This document shows, in pieces, positions 22,724 through 35,235 of a stretch of 64,000 nucleotides of DNA; the first letter of the stretch is position 1, and every line of letters starts with the position of its first letter. The DNA lies in NCBI GenBank assembly GCA_037953625.1, contig CM075654.1, positions 54,319,001 to 54,383,000 on the forward strand, given 5' to 3'. The DNA comes from Crotalaria pallida. Taxonomy: Eukaryota > Streptophyta > Magnoliopsida > Fabales > Fabaceae. Made by a program: the position numbers and the translations under genes. The notes beneath the pieces are model-generated. The model was not told where the DNA came from, did not search any database, and worked only from the letters and a program-made list of their open reading frames with translations.

Positions 22724-22814
22724 GTAAAACCTATCAAATCCCTAAGACTTGACCAAATATTCCCTCGATTCCAATAATATCCCATAGCATATCCTATCTA
22801 ACCACCATCTGCAG
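22724..22814 (+). other. Probable 91-nt intron in element B integrase
   Basis: CACCCAG/GTAAAACC and ATCTGCAG/GTACC have canonical boundaries, with a CTAAC branch-site-like motif about 20 bases before the acceptor. Removal joins codons to read HPGTTKIY, the standard integrase zinc-finger sequence. Its length is not a multiple of three and it contains an in-frame stop. Element A has no intron here (HPGSTKMY, about 29590). Confidence 0.75.
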
Positions 22815-24037
22815 GTACCACCAAGATCTATCAAGATCTTAAAAGATTATTTTGGTGGCCTGGAATGAAGAAAGCTATCGCAGATTTTGTATCACATTGC
22901 CTAGTATGCCAAAAAGCCAAAATTGAACATCAAAAGCCCGGAGGCTTGCTAAGGCCTTTGGAGATTCCCGAGTGGAAATGGGATAGCATCTCTATGGATT
23001 TCGTATCTAGTCTTCCAAGGACCCCTTCCGGCTATGAAGCTATCTGGGTAGTAGTAGATCGGCTTACCAAATGTGCTCACTTTATCCCGATGAATATGAA
23101 GTATAGTATGGAGAAGTTGACACAACTATACATTCAAAATATTGTGAGACTACACGGAATTCCTTCAAGTATCATCTTTGACCGTGATCCCAGATTCCTC
23201 TCTCGTTTCTGGCAAAGTCTTCAACAGGCTTTGGGCACAAAACTCAAGTTCAGCACTGCATATCATCCCCAAACTGATGGGCAAACAGAGCGCACCATTC
23301 AATCGTTGGAGGATTTACTAAGGACTTGAGTTATTGAGCAATCGGGTAGTTGGGAACGTCTCTTGCCACTAATTGAGTTCACTTATAACAACAACTTCCA
23401 TTCCAGTATTGGGATGGCTCCTTTTGAAGCTCTCTATGGCAGAAAGTGCCGGACTCCATTGTGCTGGTTTCAAATCGGTGAAAATTTACTTCTTGGTCCA
23501 GATATTGTACAAGAAACCACAGAAAAGATCAAAATGATTCAGCAAAAAATGAAGGCATCACAGGATCGCCAAAAGAGCTATGCGGATAGGCATAGACGAC
23601 CCTTGGAATTCGATGGTGGTGATCACGTGTTCTTAAGGGTAAGTCCTACCACCGGTATCGGTCGTGCAATCAAGTATCGGAAGCTCTCTCCCAGGTTTAT
23701 TGGTCCCTACCAGATAATTGAGAAGGTTGGACCTTTGGCATATCGAATTGCATTGCCTCCTCATCTAGCTAAGTTGCATGACGTATTCCATGTATCACAA
23801 CTTCGGAGGTACGTGCATGACCCTTCGCATATAATTGATGTGGATAATGCACCTTTGAAAGAAAATCTGACTTTTGAAATCCATCCCATTCGGATTGAAG
23901 ATCGTCGGATTAAGCAACTTCGAGGCAAACAGATTCCTTTGGTAAAGGTTATCTGGCATCGCAATAATGTTGAAGAAGCTACGTGGGAGCTAGAGGACAA
24001 AATGAGGGAGTCATATCCACAATTATTCAACACCTAG
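22815..24037 (+). pseudogene. Integrase and chromodomain, element B
   Basis: The integrase zinc finger finishes with CLVCQKAK. The catalytic core has MDFVSSLP, FDRDPRF and TDGQTERTIQ (DDE residues). An in-frame TGA at 23327-23329 stands where relatives have Cys. The frame then continues from 23330 through the GPYQI region to a C-terminal chromodomain-like segment (LVKVIWHRN, EEATWELEDKM). The stop follows at 24035-24037. The DDE set is present but the polypeptide is cut by the stop. Confidence 0.9.
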
Positions 24038-24038
24038 C

Positions 24039-24076
24039 GAATTTCGGGGACGAAATTCTGGTAAGTGGGAGAGGAT
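24039..24076 (+). other. Pre-PPT hairpin and polypurine tract, element B
   Basis: GAATTTCG-GGGA-CGAAATTC is a perfect 8-bp-arm hairpin two bases after the stop codon. The polypurine tract AAGTGGGAGAGGA then precedes the 3' LTR. The hairpin is identical in A and F. Confidence 0.8.
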
Positions 24077-26560
24077 TGTAACGTCCTCAATTTAATTTCC
24101 AGTTAATTTATTTAATTAATTGTTATCAAAATATATTAGAGTTAATTAAGAAAATTAAGATAATTAATCCAACGAGTATGTGAGGTGTTAGAAAGGAGTT
24201 AGAAAGGGGAGAATCGAAATCGGAATTGAATCGGGTTAAAAAGTGCAATTTTAGCTAAGTTAAATCACCTTTCCAACAACCCTAGTTTGGAAAATTGTAA
24301 TTAAATAATTACAACTTCAATCAAGATTTCCACCGTTGGATATGAAGTATGGATTTTTAGGAACCTTGCTTTAAAATTTGAGCAAGATCCGACGGTTAAC
24401 GAAAAAGTTATGGTGATTTGAAAACACGATGAAAATAGAAGAAAAATAGAAAAGGCAATTAGCAGTGGTTAATCGAGTATTAATCGATTAACTGCCATTT
24501 TAATCGAGTATTAATCGATTAAGTCGAGTTTTTCAGCCCAAAAAACAGCGTTTTGGCCTTCTTCTTCACACATTCTTCCATGGCTTTCTCTCTCTACTAG
24601 GGGCCGAACTTCTCTCCCTTCTCTCCATGATTTCACCTTCAAATCATCACTTAAACCCATGAATAATCACTAAAAATCAATCCCCATCACCCACAAACCT
24701 TTAATCTTCTATCAATCTCTCAAGATCAAGGATTGGAAGCTCTCTCTCTCCCTCTCTCCACGTTTTTCTCTCTCATCCAGCAAGAGGGTTTTAGCTCAAA
24801 TTGGTATTTTCTATCTTTAATCTTCAAAATCAAGGTAAGGGGGTTGATTCATGGGCGTGGAGTTGAATTTTGGGTGTGTATAATTATGATTAAGTTTAGG
24901 GTTAGATAATATGATTTTCTCTCTTTAATATATATGTTATTGTTCATGAAATTGCTTGACCCTATTTGCTACATGAAATAAGCATGATTATTAGTTGTAT
25001 TTGTGGTTTGTTTTGTATTAGTTGTTTACCTTGCAATTAGTTGAGGAATTTATGGACATTGTAAGTAATAAGTTGAAAAAGGAATTTATGAGAATAAGGA
25101 GTAAGAAATTGTTTATGTTAGTAAATATGTAATTATGTAACTTCAAGTAAAAAAATGAGATGTTTTGAAAAGTTTATATGAATTGGAAATGAGAAGTGTT
25201 ACTTTGCAAATTATGAGTATGAGAAATGAAAGAAATAAAGTGGTAATGCAAAGTAAGGAAAAAAAATAAGAAGGTCTGCAGCTATTAATCGCGTTTTGGG
25301 ATCCACACCCATTAGGTGCACACGGTTAGGACAGGGTCCTACTAGCAAAGTAGGCCCGAATTAGCCCCAATAGGTACAAAGCTCGCTCAGGAAAAATCCC
25401 CATAAGATCAAAGGCTCGTTAGGTTACGTGGATCCTACGCGATGATTAATAGCTGCATTACCAAATATAATCATGAAATATGAATAAATGAGAATATATG
25501 AAAGAGAGTGAAGAAAAGAAAATAAAGAAAAGGCCCTAACGAGGGAAAGGTCTTATGGGTCAAGAAGTCCTGAGTGAGAAGAAGTCCTATTGGGTGAAGA
25601 TACCATCCTAACCAATTGTGCAGCAAGAATACCTAATGGAATTCATAATGCAAGCAAAGTTAAGATACAAAAGTTAAAAGCTTGTGAAAGTAAAAGTCAT
25701 GTTTAAAGTTGAAGAAAAACCAAGAGTGTTTATCATTGATATATATATATATGATTTAATTTCGAACCAATAAGGTATGCAATGAAGCATGATTTATGTA
25801 TGTGTATGAATTGATTGTTGCATGCCTTAGTTGTTCTTATGCCTCTTTAAAATGACATTTCTAGGTTCGTGGATTTCTCACCCCTTACGCCCATTTTTCA
25901 GGTTCAGAGTTAGATTCCGAGGTCCCAGCCGAGCAGGATCACTCTCCCAACTAGGGAGAGTAGTGGTTCATACTTTTATTCTACTAGTTTTGGATTTAGT
26001 TATTTTGAGATTTTATATAAAAACTTAGTTTAAACTTTCCTTATGACTTAGTATATTTTTGTGGTGCAATGTGTGAGCACCTTTGGGCCGAATTTCCTCC
26101 GCTATGACGGGGACGTTCCGTGCATATTTTTGTTGTAAATAATACCTATGTAATGTTGCAAAACTAAATGAGTGCGGGGCTATAGAATGAGCTGGGGAAA
26201 CACCCTAGCACCACACATAAGTAAAAGGAACTGAACTGGAAAATGTATTTTTAACTTTCACGCAGGTAGCAGGTTTTCAAGAAATATGGAAAATATCCGA
26301 TAAACAGAGGAGACTCTGTCGAATTTTTCCTAAAAATTTTCTATAACTAAATACTACTAAATATATTTTCTAAATAAGGGTAATTAAGTAATTCCACATG
26401 TGTACCCCTTTGTTTGTAAAAGTTAGGAAAGGAAAAATTCTAGACCACTATTTTAATAATGAATTTAGGCTTCCCCACTCTGATAATGGAGTTAGAAATT
26501 AATTAAGCAAAGAAAACTCATAAAATCTTTGTTTAATCGTATAATAAAACTTAGGTCACA
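24077..26560 (+). repeat. 3' LTR of element B (2484 bp)
   Basis: Nearly identical to the 5' LTR. Its last bases read TTAGGTCACA, lacking three bases found at the 5' LTR end. The TA run near 25740 is two bases longer. Confidence 0.93.
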
Positions 26561-27136
26561 GCAGCAGAGGCATCAATCATCTCAGGAGAGAGCTGGTAAC
26601 CCGTCTGCTGGCAACATGGCGAATCCTGATGCTAAGACTCTGTCGGAGTTCAGGAAGTGCAATCCACCAAGATTTGAGGGGGGTATAAACCTGATGAGGC
26701 GAACAAGTGGTTGTATGAGATCAATAAGATCTTCCGAACTCTGGAGTGTTCTGATGAACAGAAGGTGACCTATGCAGTTTACATGCTTCATGGGGAAGCT
26801 GAAAACTGGTGGGATCACACGGTCCAATTGCTGAATTTTGAAAGGAGAGCAATCAACTGGGGAGTATTTATGGAGAAATTTCTTAATAAATATTTTCCAG
26901 AAGATTTGCGGAGGAAAAAGGAAGTGGAGTTTATGCAATTGAAACAAGGGGATATGAGTGTAGGAGAGTATGCTGCCAGATTCGAGGAACTGATGAAATA
27001 CTCTCCCTATTACTTAAATAACCCTGATGAAAGAAGTAAGTGTGTGAAGTTTGAAGGTGGGCTACGGCCGGAGCTGAAGTCTATCTTCAGTTATCAAAGG
27101 ATTCAGAGTTTCCCTGCACTGGTGGACATGTGAAGA

Positions 27137-30100
27137 ATGTATGAAGATGATAAGAAGGCGGAGTTGATAGGGGGTCAAGCGAAGGGGGTTGGACAGAACT
27201 ATGGACCCCAAAGGAAGAAGAAGGTTGACCATCGGAATAATGGTCCATATTCTAAGAACAAGGGGAAAGGCAAGGCAGTGATAGATAACCGGAACAAGCC
27301 TCGCGATGATGCTCCTTATTGCGAGAAGTGCAAGCGTTATCATCATGGTCAGTTTTGCTGGTCCACAAGAGGATGTTTCAAGTGTGGGAAGCAAGGTCAC
27401 TTTGCCTGTGAATGCAAGGAATCCGCAAAGGGGGATGCAAAGGGATCTGCTGGAAAGTCTGTGGTACAAGGACGAGTATTTGCCCTAAGTGGTAGTGAAG
27501 CAACCCAAACCTCGAATCTCGTGCAAGGTAATTTTCTGCTCAATAATCAACCTTGCAAAATCATGTTTGATTCTGGAGCTACACATTCTTTTGTTTCCCC
27601 TGAATGTGTGAGTAGGCTGAATCTTATTGTTTCTGATTCACCCTGCTATCTTAGTATAGATACCCCTACGGGAATACCGATCTACACCGCTAAAGTCTGT
27701 TTAGGGTGTAATGTAGAAGTTATGGGTCGTTCATCCCAGGTAGATTTGGTTTGTCTTCCTAACTTACAATTGGATGTGATCTTGGGAATGGATTGGTTGA
27801 TGAAGAACCAAGTGATCATCAATTGTGAAGAAAAGACAATTCAATATAGGACCCTTGAACCGGAGGGATATATGTGTTTATTCTCGGCTTCTGGAGAAGA
27901 AGATTCGATGCCGATTGAAGAGATTCCAGTGGTGAGGGGATTTCCGGAAGTATTTCCTGAGGAGATACCAGGATTACCTCCGAAGCGAGAGATAGAGTTT
28001 GGGATCGATTTAGTCCCTGGAGCTGGTCCCATCTCTATTGCTCCTTATAGGATGGCACCACCAGAAATGGCAGAAATGAAGAAACAAATCGAGGAGCTGT
28101 TGCAGAAACAGATGATCAGGCCAAGCGTTTCGCCTTGGGGAGCTCCGTTATTGTTCGTAAAGAAGAAAGATGGAAGTATGAGGATGTGTGTGGACTACAG
28201 ACAGCTGAATAAGGTCACTATTAAGAATAAGTATCCTTTGCCAAGGATTGATGATCTTATGGATCAAGTAAGGGGAGCTGCAGTATTCTCCAAGATTGAT
28301 CTGAGATCGGGATATCATCAGATCAGGATAAAGGAGGAGGATATACCCAAGACTGCATTTCGATCGCGATACGGTCATTATGAGTATGTTGTGATGCCGT
28401 TCGGATTGACAAATGCACCTACTATTTTCATGGACTACATGAACCGAATCTTTAGACCATATTTGGATTTGTTTGTGGTGGTATTCATTGACGATATTTT
28501 GGTCTATTCTAAAAATCCGGAAGAACATGAAGAGCATCTCAGGATTGTGCTAAAGGTCCTGAAAGAGAAGCAATTATATGCCAAGCTTACGAAGTGTGAG
28601 TTTTGGTTGAATGAAGTGAAGTTTCTGGGGCATGTGATCTCTAAAGAGGGAATTGCGGTGGATCCAGCGAAAGTAGGATCAGTGCTAAGTTGAGAACAGC
28701 CTAAGACGGTGACGGAGGTGAGAAGTTTCTTAGGGCTGGCTGGATACTATCGTCGATTCATAGAAGGATTTTCTAAGATTGCATTGCCTTTGACTAAGTT
28801 GACTCGGAAGGATCAACTGTTCGTATGGGACGATCGGTGCGAAGTTAGTTTCCGTGAGTTGAAGGAAAGGTTAACATCGTCTCCTGTGTTAATCTTACCT
28901 GATCCTCACAAGAGTTTTGAAGTTTACTGTGATGCATCTAAGCAAGGAATGGGTTGTGTATTGATGCAAGAAGGAAGAGTGGTGGCGTATGCATCGAGGC
29001 AATTGAAGAACCATGAGGTGAATTACCCGACACACGATTTGGAATTGGCGGCGATCGTGTTTGCCTTAAAGATATGGAGACATCATCTCTATGGCACTAC
29101 ATTCCAAGTATTTAGTGACCATAAGAGTTTGAAATATCTGTTCGACCAGAAAGAGTTGAACATGAGGCAAAGAATATGGATGGAGTTCTTGAAGGATTAT
29201 GATTTTAAACTCCATTATCATCCGGGTAAAGCGAATGTGGTTGCAGACGCGTTGAGTCGAAAAGCAATCCACGTTAGTGATATGATGGTCAAGGAAGCAG
29301 CATTGATTGAAGAATTCAGAGACTTGAGCTTGTTGATGCAAGTGGAGCCATCAAGTATCAAGTTGGGGACGTTGCAGATCACAAACGAGTTCTTGGAAAG
29401 AATTCGGGAATTGCAACGAGCAGATGAAGAGTTGATGGAAAAGATGAGACTAGGTTCGGAAGGAAAGGAACCTGATTTCAAGATAGGGCAGGATGGAATC
29501 CTTCGTTTCAGGACAAGGATTTGTGTACCAAGAGATCAAGAAGTTAGGAGACTAATTCTTGATGAAGCTCATAAGAGTCGGATGAGTATGCATCCCGGAT
29601 CGACCAAAATGTATCAGGATTTGAAGAAGATATTTTGGTGGTCGGGATTGAAAAGAGATGTGGCAGAATATGTGGCGGCGTGCTTGATCTGTCAAAAAGC
29701 GAAGGTAGAACATCAGAAACCGGGAGGACAGTTGCAACCTCTGAGGATTCCCCAGTGGAAGTGGGATAATATCTCAATGGATTTTGTGTCTGGTTTGCCA
29801 AGAACAGCAGCAAATCATGATGCAATTTGGGTGGTTGTGGATAGGTTAACAAAGTCGGCGCATTTTATTCCGATAAATATGCGTTATTCTTTGAACAAGC
29901 TTACCCAGATCTATATCAAGGAGGTAGTTCGTCTTCACGGAGTGCCTTCGAGCATTGTATCAGACCAAGATCCGAGATTTTCGTCACAATTCTGGAAGAG
30001 TTTGCATGAAGCTATGGGAATAAGGTTGAAATCGAGTTCTGCGTATCATCCACAGACGGATGGCCGGACGGAGAGAACAATTCAATCTTTGGAAGATGTG

Positions 30101-30823
30101 TTGCGAGCGTGTGCACTTGAAGAACAAGGAAGTTGGGATCAAGTGTTACCTCTTGCAGAGTTCACATATAACAATAGTTACCATGCGAGCATTGGAATGG
30201 CACCGTTCGAGGCGTCGTATGGAAGGAAGTGTCAGACCCCGCTATGTTGGTTCCAAGTGGGGGAGGACTTGATGGTTGGACCAGAAATGATTCAACAGAC
30301 GTCTGAAAATATCAAGATGGTTCAGACTAAGATGAAAGCGGCTCAGAGTCGACAGAAGAGTTATGCATATAAGAGGAGAAAACCATTGGAGTTTTCTGAG
30401 GGCGATCATGTGTTCCTTCGGGTAGTTCCGATGAAAGGAATTAGTAGAGCCTTGAAAACCCGAAAGCTTTCGCCTAAGTGTATAGGTCCATATCAGATTC
30501 TTAAGAGAGTTGGCCCTGTTGCTTATCAATTGGCCTTACCACCCTCTCTATCCAATTTGCATAACGTCTTTCACGTTTCGCAATTGAAAAAGTATGTTCA
30601 TGACCCATCTGTTGTTCTGAAACTCCAACCCGGTGATCTAACTTTGAGAGAAAACCTGACCTTTGAGACCAGACCGGTTCAGATAGAAGATCGTGAAGTC
30701 AAGCGACTCAGAGGAAAGGAAATACCTTTGGTCAAGGTAATTTGGGAGAATGCTGACGTATCTGAAGCTACATGGGAATTAGAGGAGAAGATGCGTCAAG
30801 AGTATCCGGAGTTATTTTTGTAA
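27137..30823 (+). pseudogene. gag C-terminus and pol of element A
   Basis: In frame with the end of gag. It holds a zinc knuckle CFKCGKQGHFACEC, the protease DSGATHSFVS, and RT with DLRSGYHQIRI and FIDDILVYSK. An in-frame TGA follows at 28691-28693, where relatives of this segment have Trp (TGG). From 28694 the frame is open: RNase H (VYCDASKQG, DLELAA, SDHKSL), the integrase zinc finger (H-x6-H, CLICQ), and the DDE core (MDFVSG, SDQDPRF, GRTERTIQ, spaced as D,D35E). It ends in a chromodomain (LVKVIWENADVSEATWELEE). Stop at 30821-30823. Apart from two stops and the gag damage, pol is well kept. Confidence 0.92.
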
Positions 30824-30827
30824 TCTA

Positions 30828-30866
30828 GAATTTCGGGGACGAAATTCCTTTTAAGTGGGGGAGTAG
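30828..30866 (+). other. Pre-PPT hairpin and polypurine tract, element A
   Basis: GAATTTCG-GGGA-CGAAATTC at 30828-30847, then AAGTGGGGGAGTAG directly before the 3' LTR. Confidence 0.8.
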
Positions 30867-33800
30867 TGTAACACCCCTAATTTTCGTCTCCCGAATAATA
30901 GGAAATTAATAATAAAAAAGTTTTATTATTAATTTATAGAATTTTCCAAGTTTATGTTTTGTGTTTAATTAGCCTTAAATATAAAAATAAGTTAAAATAT
31001 TTTTATATGGCAATTAAATGCAGAATATAAGGAAATTGCATTTTGGTCCCTGAAGGAGGGCTAAAAGGCAAAATTAGAAAGGTTCTTGGAGGGAAAGATT
31101 TAAAAATGATAATTTTTAAATTTTGAACTGACCTAACCGGTTAGTAATGCCCTGTAACCGGTTAGACGATGAACTCAGAAACTGGTTTAGTGGATTTTGA
31201 TGAGTAATCACTGGGTTAATTCGTTTAATCGCCACGATTACTGGATGAATTGAGTGGAGAACCACGCGTCGCCCTGCATGTTACCTTCAATTGTCTATAA
31301 ATAGGGGAAAATCTGAGGAATTAGGGGTTGATCAACTGATTTCTGGTTGAAGAAGGGAGATTAGGGTTTCTGAATTGTTCTGAGCAATTCGTCTTCGTTG
31401 TTGAGTGTTAGTAATCGAGTGATACACGATTGTGAAGCTTACATCAAGAGCTTTACAAAGATCTAAACACTGTGAGCTGAGGGTTAGTGTGGAAGGAGAA
31501 ATCAAGCTTGGAAGTTGGAGGTAGAAATCTGGGTTCTCTGTGATTCTGATTCTGGGAGCTGACTTCCAGACTCGATTTTGGTAAGCATAGCCAATCTCTA
31601 AGCCTCAAACTTCTTTGATTCTCTAGTGCATGTACCCTACTTTGAGTCCTAACTGTTTTCCCCAATTTCTTTGGTCATTTGCTATGTCAAAATCTCTGGT
31701 TTTTGGACCCTGTTGCTGGGAAACGAATCTGGAAACAGAGCTGTGAGTTTGTGAGAAATCAGTGGAGTTTCTTCAATTTCAGTGTTCAATCTTCATCAAA
31801 ATCAACTTAGAGGTATGGGAGAAGTCTTCACTATACTAGATTTAGACTAAATGTCAAATGATTTAGGATTTGAGTTCACAAAACTCAAAAGGGCATTATG
31901 TGTTTTTAAGCACAAAGGCTTGGAGGCCAATTTCTTGCTCACTGTGGTTTTGAGCAAATTTCAATTGATGCATGCAAGCTATATAAATGTTGAATTCTGT
32001 GGTTGAGTGCTTGATTTAAGTTTTGATGTGTTAAATTGTGTTTATGTGATTTTTCATACAATTTGATACAATAAACTTGATGCTTGCAATATGAACGTGT
32101 TTCTGGGTGTAAACATGTTTATTTTAAGGCATATGAACTTGGTGTATACTGGAAATTGGTTAGATTTGAGAAAGAAAGAAAATGAGTTGTTAAAACTCTT
32201 GTTTTAATGGTCTGACTGCATAACCTAACCGGTTACACGATTTTCGTAACCGGTTAGACACTGTAAATTTTCAAAGAAAAATCAGTTTGCAAATCAGTCC
32301 TGAAACTTTAATGGTTTTTACTCAAATCTAAGCCTTAATTTCTATACACAAAGTCTGAATATGAGTTGTGGTAATGTCAATAAATTCAGATTGGAAAGAT
32401 TTCCATTTATGCCTTAAATTGATGGAATAATTTCAAGTGAAATTATGTTCATTGGAAAAGGATATGTGATTTGGACTTTTGAATGATAAACAATGGTTTT
32501 TGAGGTATAAAATAAAGTTAAAAAAAGTGTTTTGGATTGGGTAGAGAATTCAAGAAAAAAGGGTTTTTCTGAATTACAATGGTAAAACAGTTCAGGTCTG
32601 TAATTCTAACTGGTTAGCCTGAAACTGTAACCGGTTAATACCTGAATCTGAAAAATAAAAAGTTAAGTTTTAAATACCATTGAAGTTGTATTACTCAATC
32701 TGGGTTTTAAAAGGCATATTTTGAGAAAAATTCAAAGGGGAATTTTATGCCAAATATTATACCTCAAATAAATCATTCAAAAGTATAAATTGGAATATTT
32801 CTAAATCACATTAATTAATGTAAAGATAAAACCAACCCTGATGTTTGTGCATACATATAGACTGGAAGTCTGGTTGGTAGGAACGTCTATCATATTCTGG
32901 GAATATGAGGAGGGTACTCCGGGAGTACCAAAGTATAACCTACTTGATGACACATTATAGATATGTGGCCAGTGTCCGGGACCTGGTTTTTATGCGTTAT
33001 GGGAACGTGGCGTTCTGGGAACGTGGTGCACACTCCGGGAGTGATGCTTTTTATCCAAGTATGGTTCGGCATTATGTTCTGGGAACACAATGGTGTATTG
33101 GATGGACGTCCAAGATGGACATTTAGAGGCCTCAGTTGTGGATAGAAAATCATACATCATGCCACTTGCATTATAAGAGTTATAATGTTGAAAAATTGGT
33201 GTGCTCATATGTATTTGCATTATGATCTGTCCATGACATATTTGTGATTGTAATTTTAGTCTTTATCCACTATGTATATGTGTATACTTACTCCCTGTGC
33301 CCTGTTTAGGTGATGGCCAGATACTTAGCCTGCATCGAGATACGCCCTATCCCTAGCGGTATATGGACGTATGAGGAGCATCGTGCCACCTTTGAGGGGG
33401 AGGTGGAGATCACTCTCTACCACCCTAACCCTCTGGTACGTGTGCGACCTCGTCGATTTAGGATTCCATTAGTCTATACTATGCATGTTCCACCTTTTTA
33501 CACTTATAGAGGACCACCCCCGGCTCGACCTATGCGTCGTTTTCATAGTTTTAGATTTAGAGCTGCCACTCGTTCCCATCCTTCATCCCATAGAGTTGTT
33601 ACTGAGGAGACTCCTTCTCCTGGTCCGACTGATTATGATAGGACTGCTTCTGCAGACCCTAGACCCAGTGGTGGGGTCTCTACTCAGTCAGGCGAGGTCG
33701 AGGAGGACCCTGTGGAGGATGAGAGCGAGGAGGAGGTGCATGTTGAGCCGACTGTTTCTGCTAGAGGTGGACCCGCTGGTTCATAGGTGCCTGCATAGCA

Positions 33801-34429
33801 TAGGGTTTTGGATCCTGGATCCTAGGGATAGAGCGGTGGAGGATCTGAGGAGCTGCTGAGGACATGGAGGACTTGCTCTGAGACTTCTGTTTTTGGACTT
33901 TTGTTATATATTGTATATATTGAGAGGTCTTAGAGTGAGCTTTTATTTTAGTGCAGCTGGTCTGTATATGTTTTATCAAAACTTGCTATCTCGACTTTTA
34001 TCACTTGCTACTGTTAGTACTGATGGGGTTATATGTCATGACTTTTATCACATATATATATATATGCTTTATTTTCCTCAGCAGTGCCTCATGAGTATTG
34101 TTTTTCTTCCGCGAACTCTGATTTCACTTTACAAAGGATTCGGCGTTGAGTGTATATTTTATATACTCAAATCTGACTCTAGAGGCAAGTCATATGTTTA
34201 AATAATAACTACTAAGGTTTCCTATAAATAAGGGCGTGCTTTCTCGAGAGTCTTTTTCAAATCTAAGATCATACTAAGCCGAATTCATGAAACTGTTTAT
34301 GTCAAAAGAGGTTTTGATTAAGCAAGCAGTAATATTAAAAAGGAAAAATTTTCTAGTCCTAATTTTGATAGCAAGTAGTAAACTATTTGGAAATATTAAT
34401 TATTTTCAAGTTAAAAAGAGAGCGTCACA
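30867..34429 (+). repeat. 3' LTR of element A (3563 bp)
   Basis: It matches the 5' LTR throughout. A 21-bp deletion joins two GGGAAC repeats in the dyad array (about 33085). It keeps the TATA box, splice sites and LTR ORF. Confidence 0.92.
33313..33786 (+). CDS. LTR-encoded ORF, 157 aa (3' LTR of A)
   Basis: Second copy of the LTR ORF. It differs from the 5' LTR copy by two silent changes and one Asp/Gly change, where Gly is shared with element D. It lies three bases after the acceptor at 33309. In this position a transcript could start in the 3' LTR and be independent of gag-pol. Function unknown. Confidence 0.5.
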   Translation: MARYLACIEIRPIPSGIWTYEEHRATFEGEVEITLYHPNPLVRVRPRRFRIPLVYTMHVPPFYTYRGPPPARPMRRFHSFRFRAATRSHPSSHRVVTEETPSPGPTDYDRTASADPRPSGGVSTQSGEVEEDPVEDESEEEVHVEPTVSARGGPAGS

Positions 34430-35235
34430 CGATCCACGATTACACGCACTTGTCTTAGCCATATACTGTCGACAACAGCGATTCACCTTGTGCTAACCGA
34501 CCAAAGACTCGCCCTTCTAAGCCAAAGGTTCGGCCTTCTACCGGCTGACTAGCGAGACACTAAGCCAAACCCCCGTCAACGCCAAGACATCTCGGCTCCT
34601 CGTGCCGAGCATTCCACCTTATTGTCTTATTCCGAGCGAGTATTCCCCCGACCTTGACTACCGAGATCCTATCACGCCGAGCTAGAGCCAAGCGCTTATG
34701 CTCGAACAAGCAACTTGCGCATCGACATCCGCGCCAACCGTACAAACGTCCCTTTCAATCGCTGTCTGTCCCTTTCAAATCATTGTTGTCCTTTTCAAAT
34801 CACTATTGGTGGCTTCCTCAAGAAGCCAATAGATCCTAGCCACTTGTTCCCAAAGCTTCTCAAATAAGCTTCTCTCTAGGACCACACGATCTCTTCTCAA
34901 GGAAAAATAAAAACAAAAACCACATTCAACACACTAACATACGTGATACTCTTCTTCTTCGTCTTCTACATTTTTCTCCCTAGGGCACTAGTGATAAAAC
35001 CACTCTTTCTCACCTCACTTACAGACTCTACTCTCTTAACATTCATTAAACTCCAACCACTCCCAAGAACAAAAGATCATTCCCTCCGCTTTCTCTTGAG
35101 CTTCGAGTTCTCCTCAGCATTTCTAAGGCTCTGTTAAGGCATCGCCAAAGATTAAAGGGGCCACGGTTTAAGGAGTTCAAACGCGAAGAACAAGACTCAA
35201 ACTTACAGAGCACGCTTATCTCTCATGGTTTTGAG

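Larger units (their letters stand above)
16905..26560 (+). mobile_element. Ty3/gypsy chromovirus B (Tekay-like), nested in A
   Basis: The LTRs span 16905-19391 and 24077-26560. A perfect target duplication GCAGC (16900-16904 and 26561-26565) places the insertion in the CAG-rich start of A gag. PBS, polypurine tract and the gag-PR-RT-RH-IN-chromodomain order are all present. The coding region has a 2-base insertion (about 21325), a probable 91-nt intron (22724-22814) and one in-frame TGA (23327). I count about 20 substitutions between the two LTRs, below 1 percent, so B is young. It must be younger than A. Confidence 0.93.
16826..27136 (+). pseudogene. gag of element A, split by element B
   Basis: The capsid-type Gag starts at ATG 16826 (MATRNRNVTN). 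After 26 codons it is interrupted at a CAG run by element B (16905-26560 plus the GCAGC duplication), and it resumes at 26566. One base is missing in a G run near 26680 compared with element D, shifting the frame. The rest is open to an in-frame TGA at 27131-27133. The core shows WWDHTVQLL and the LNKYFPEDLRRKKEVEF-QGDMSVGEYAARFEEL block typical of plant gypsy Gag. Element D (63420 onward) has the undamaged version. Confidence 0.88.
13080..34429 (+). mobile_element. Ty3/gypsy chromovirus A (Tekay-like), interrupted by element B
   Basis: The LTRs span 13080-16663 and 30867-34429. A PBS for initiator tRNA-Met follows the 5' LTR and a polypurine tract precedes the 3' LTR. The order gag-PR-RT-RH-IN-chromodomain places it in the chromoviruses, and the C-terminal chromodomain resembles Tekay. 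The target duplication CGACC (13075-13079) against CGATC (34430-34434) has one C/T difference. One frameshift, two in-frame TGA codons and the insertion of B make this copy inactive. The two LTRs are about 99 percent alike by eye, so insertion was recent. Confidence 0.9.
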
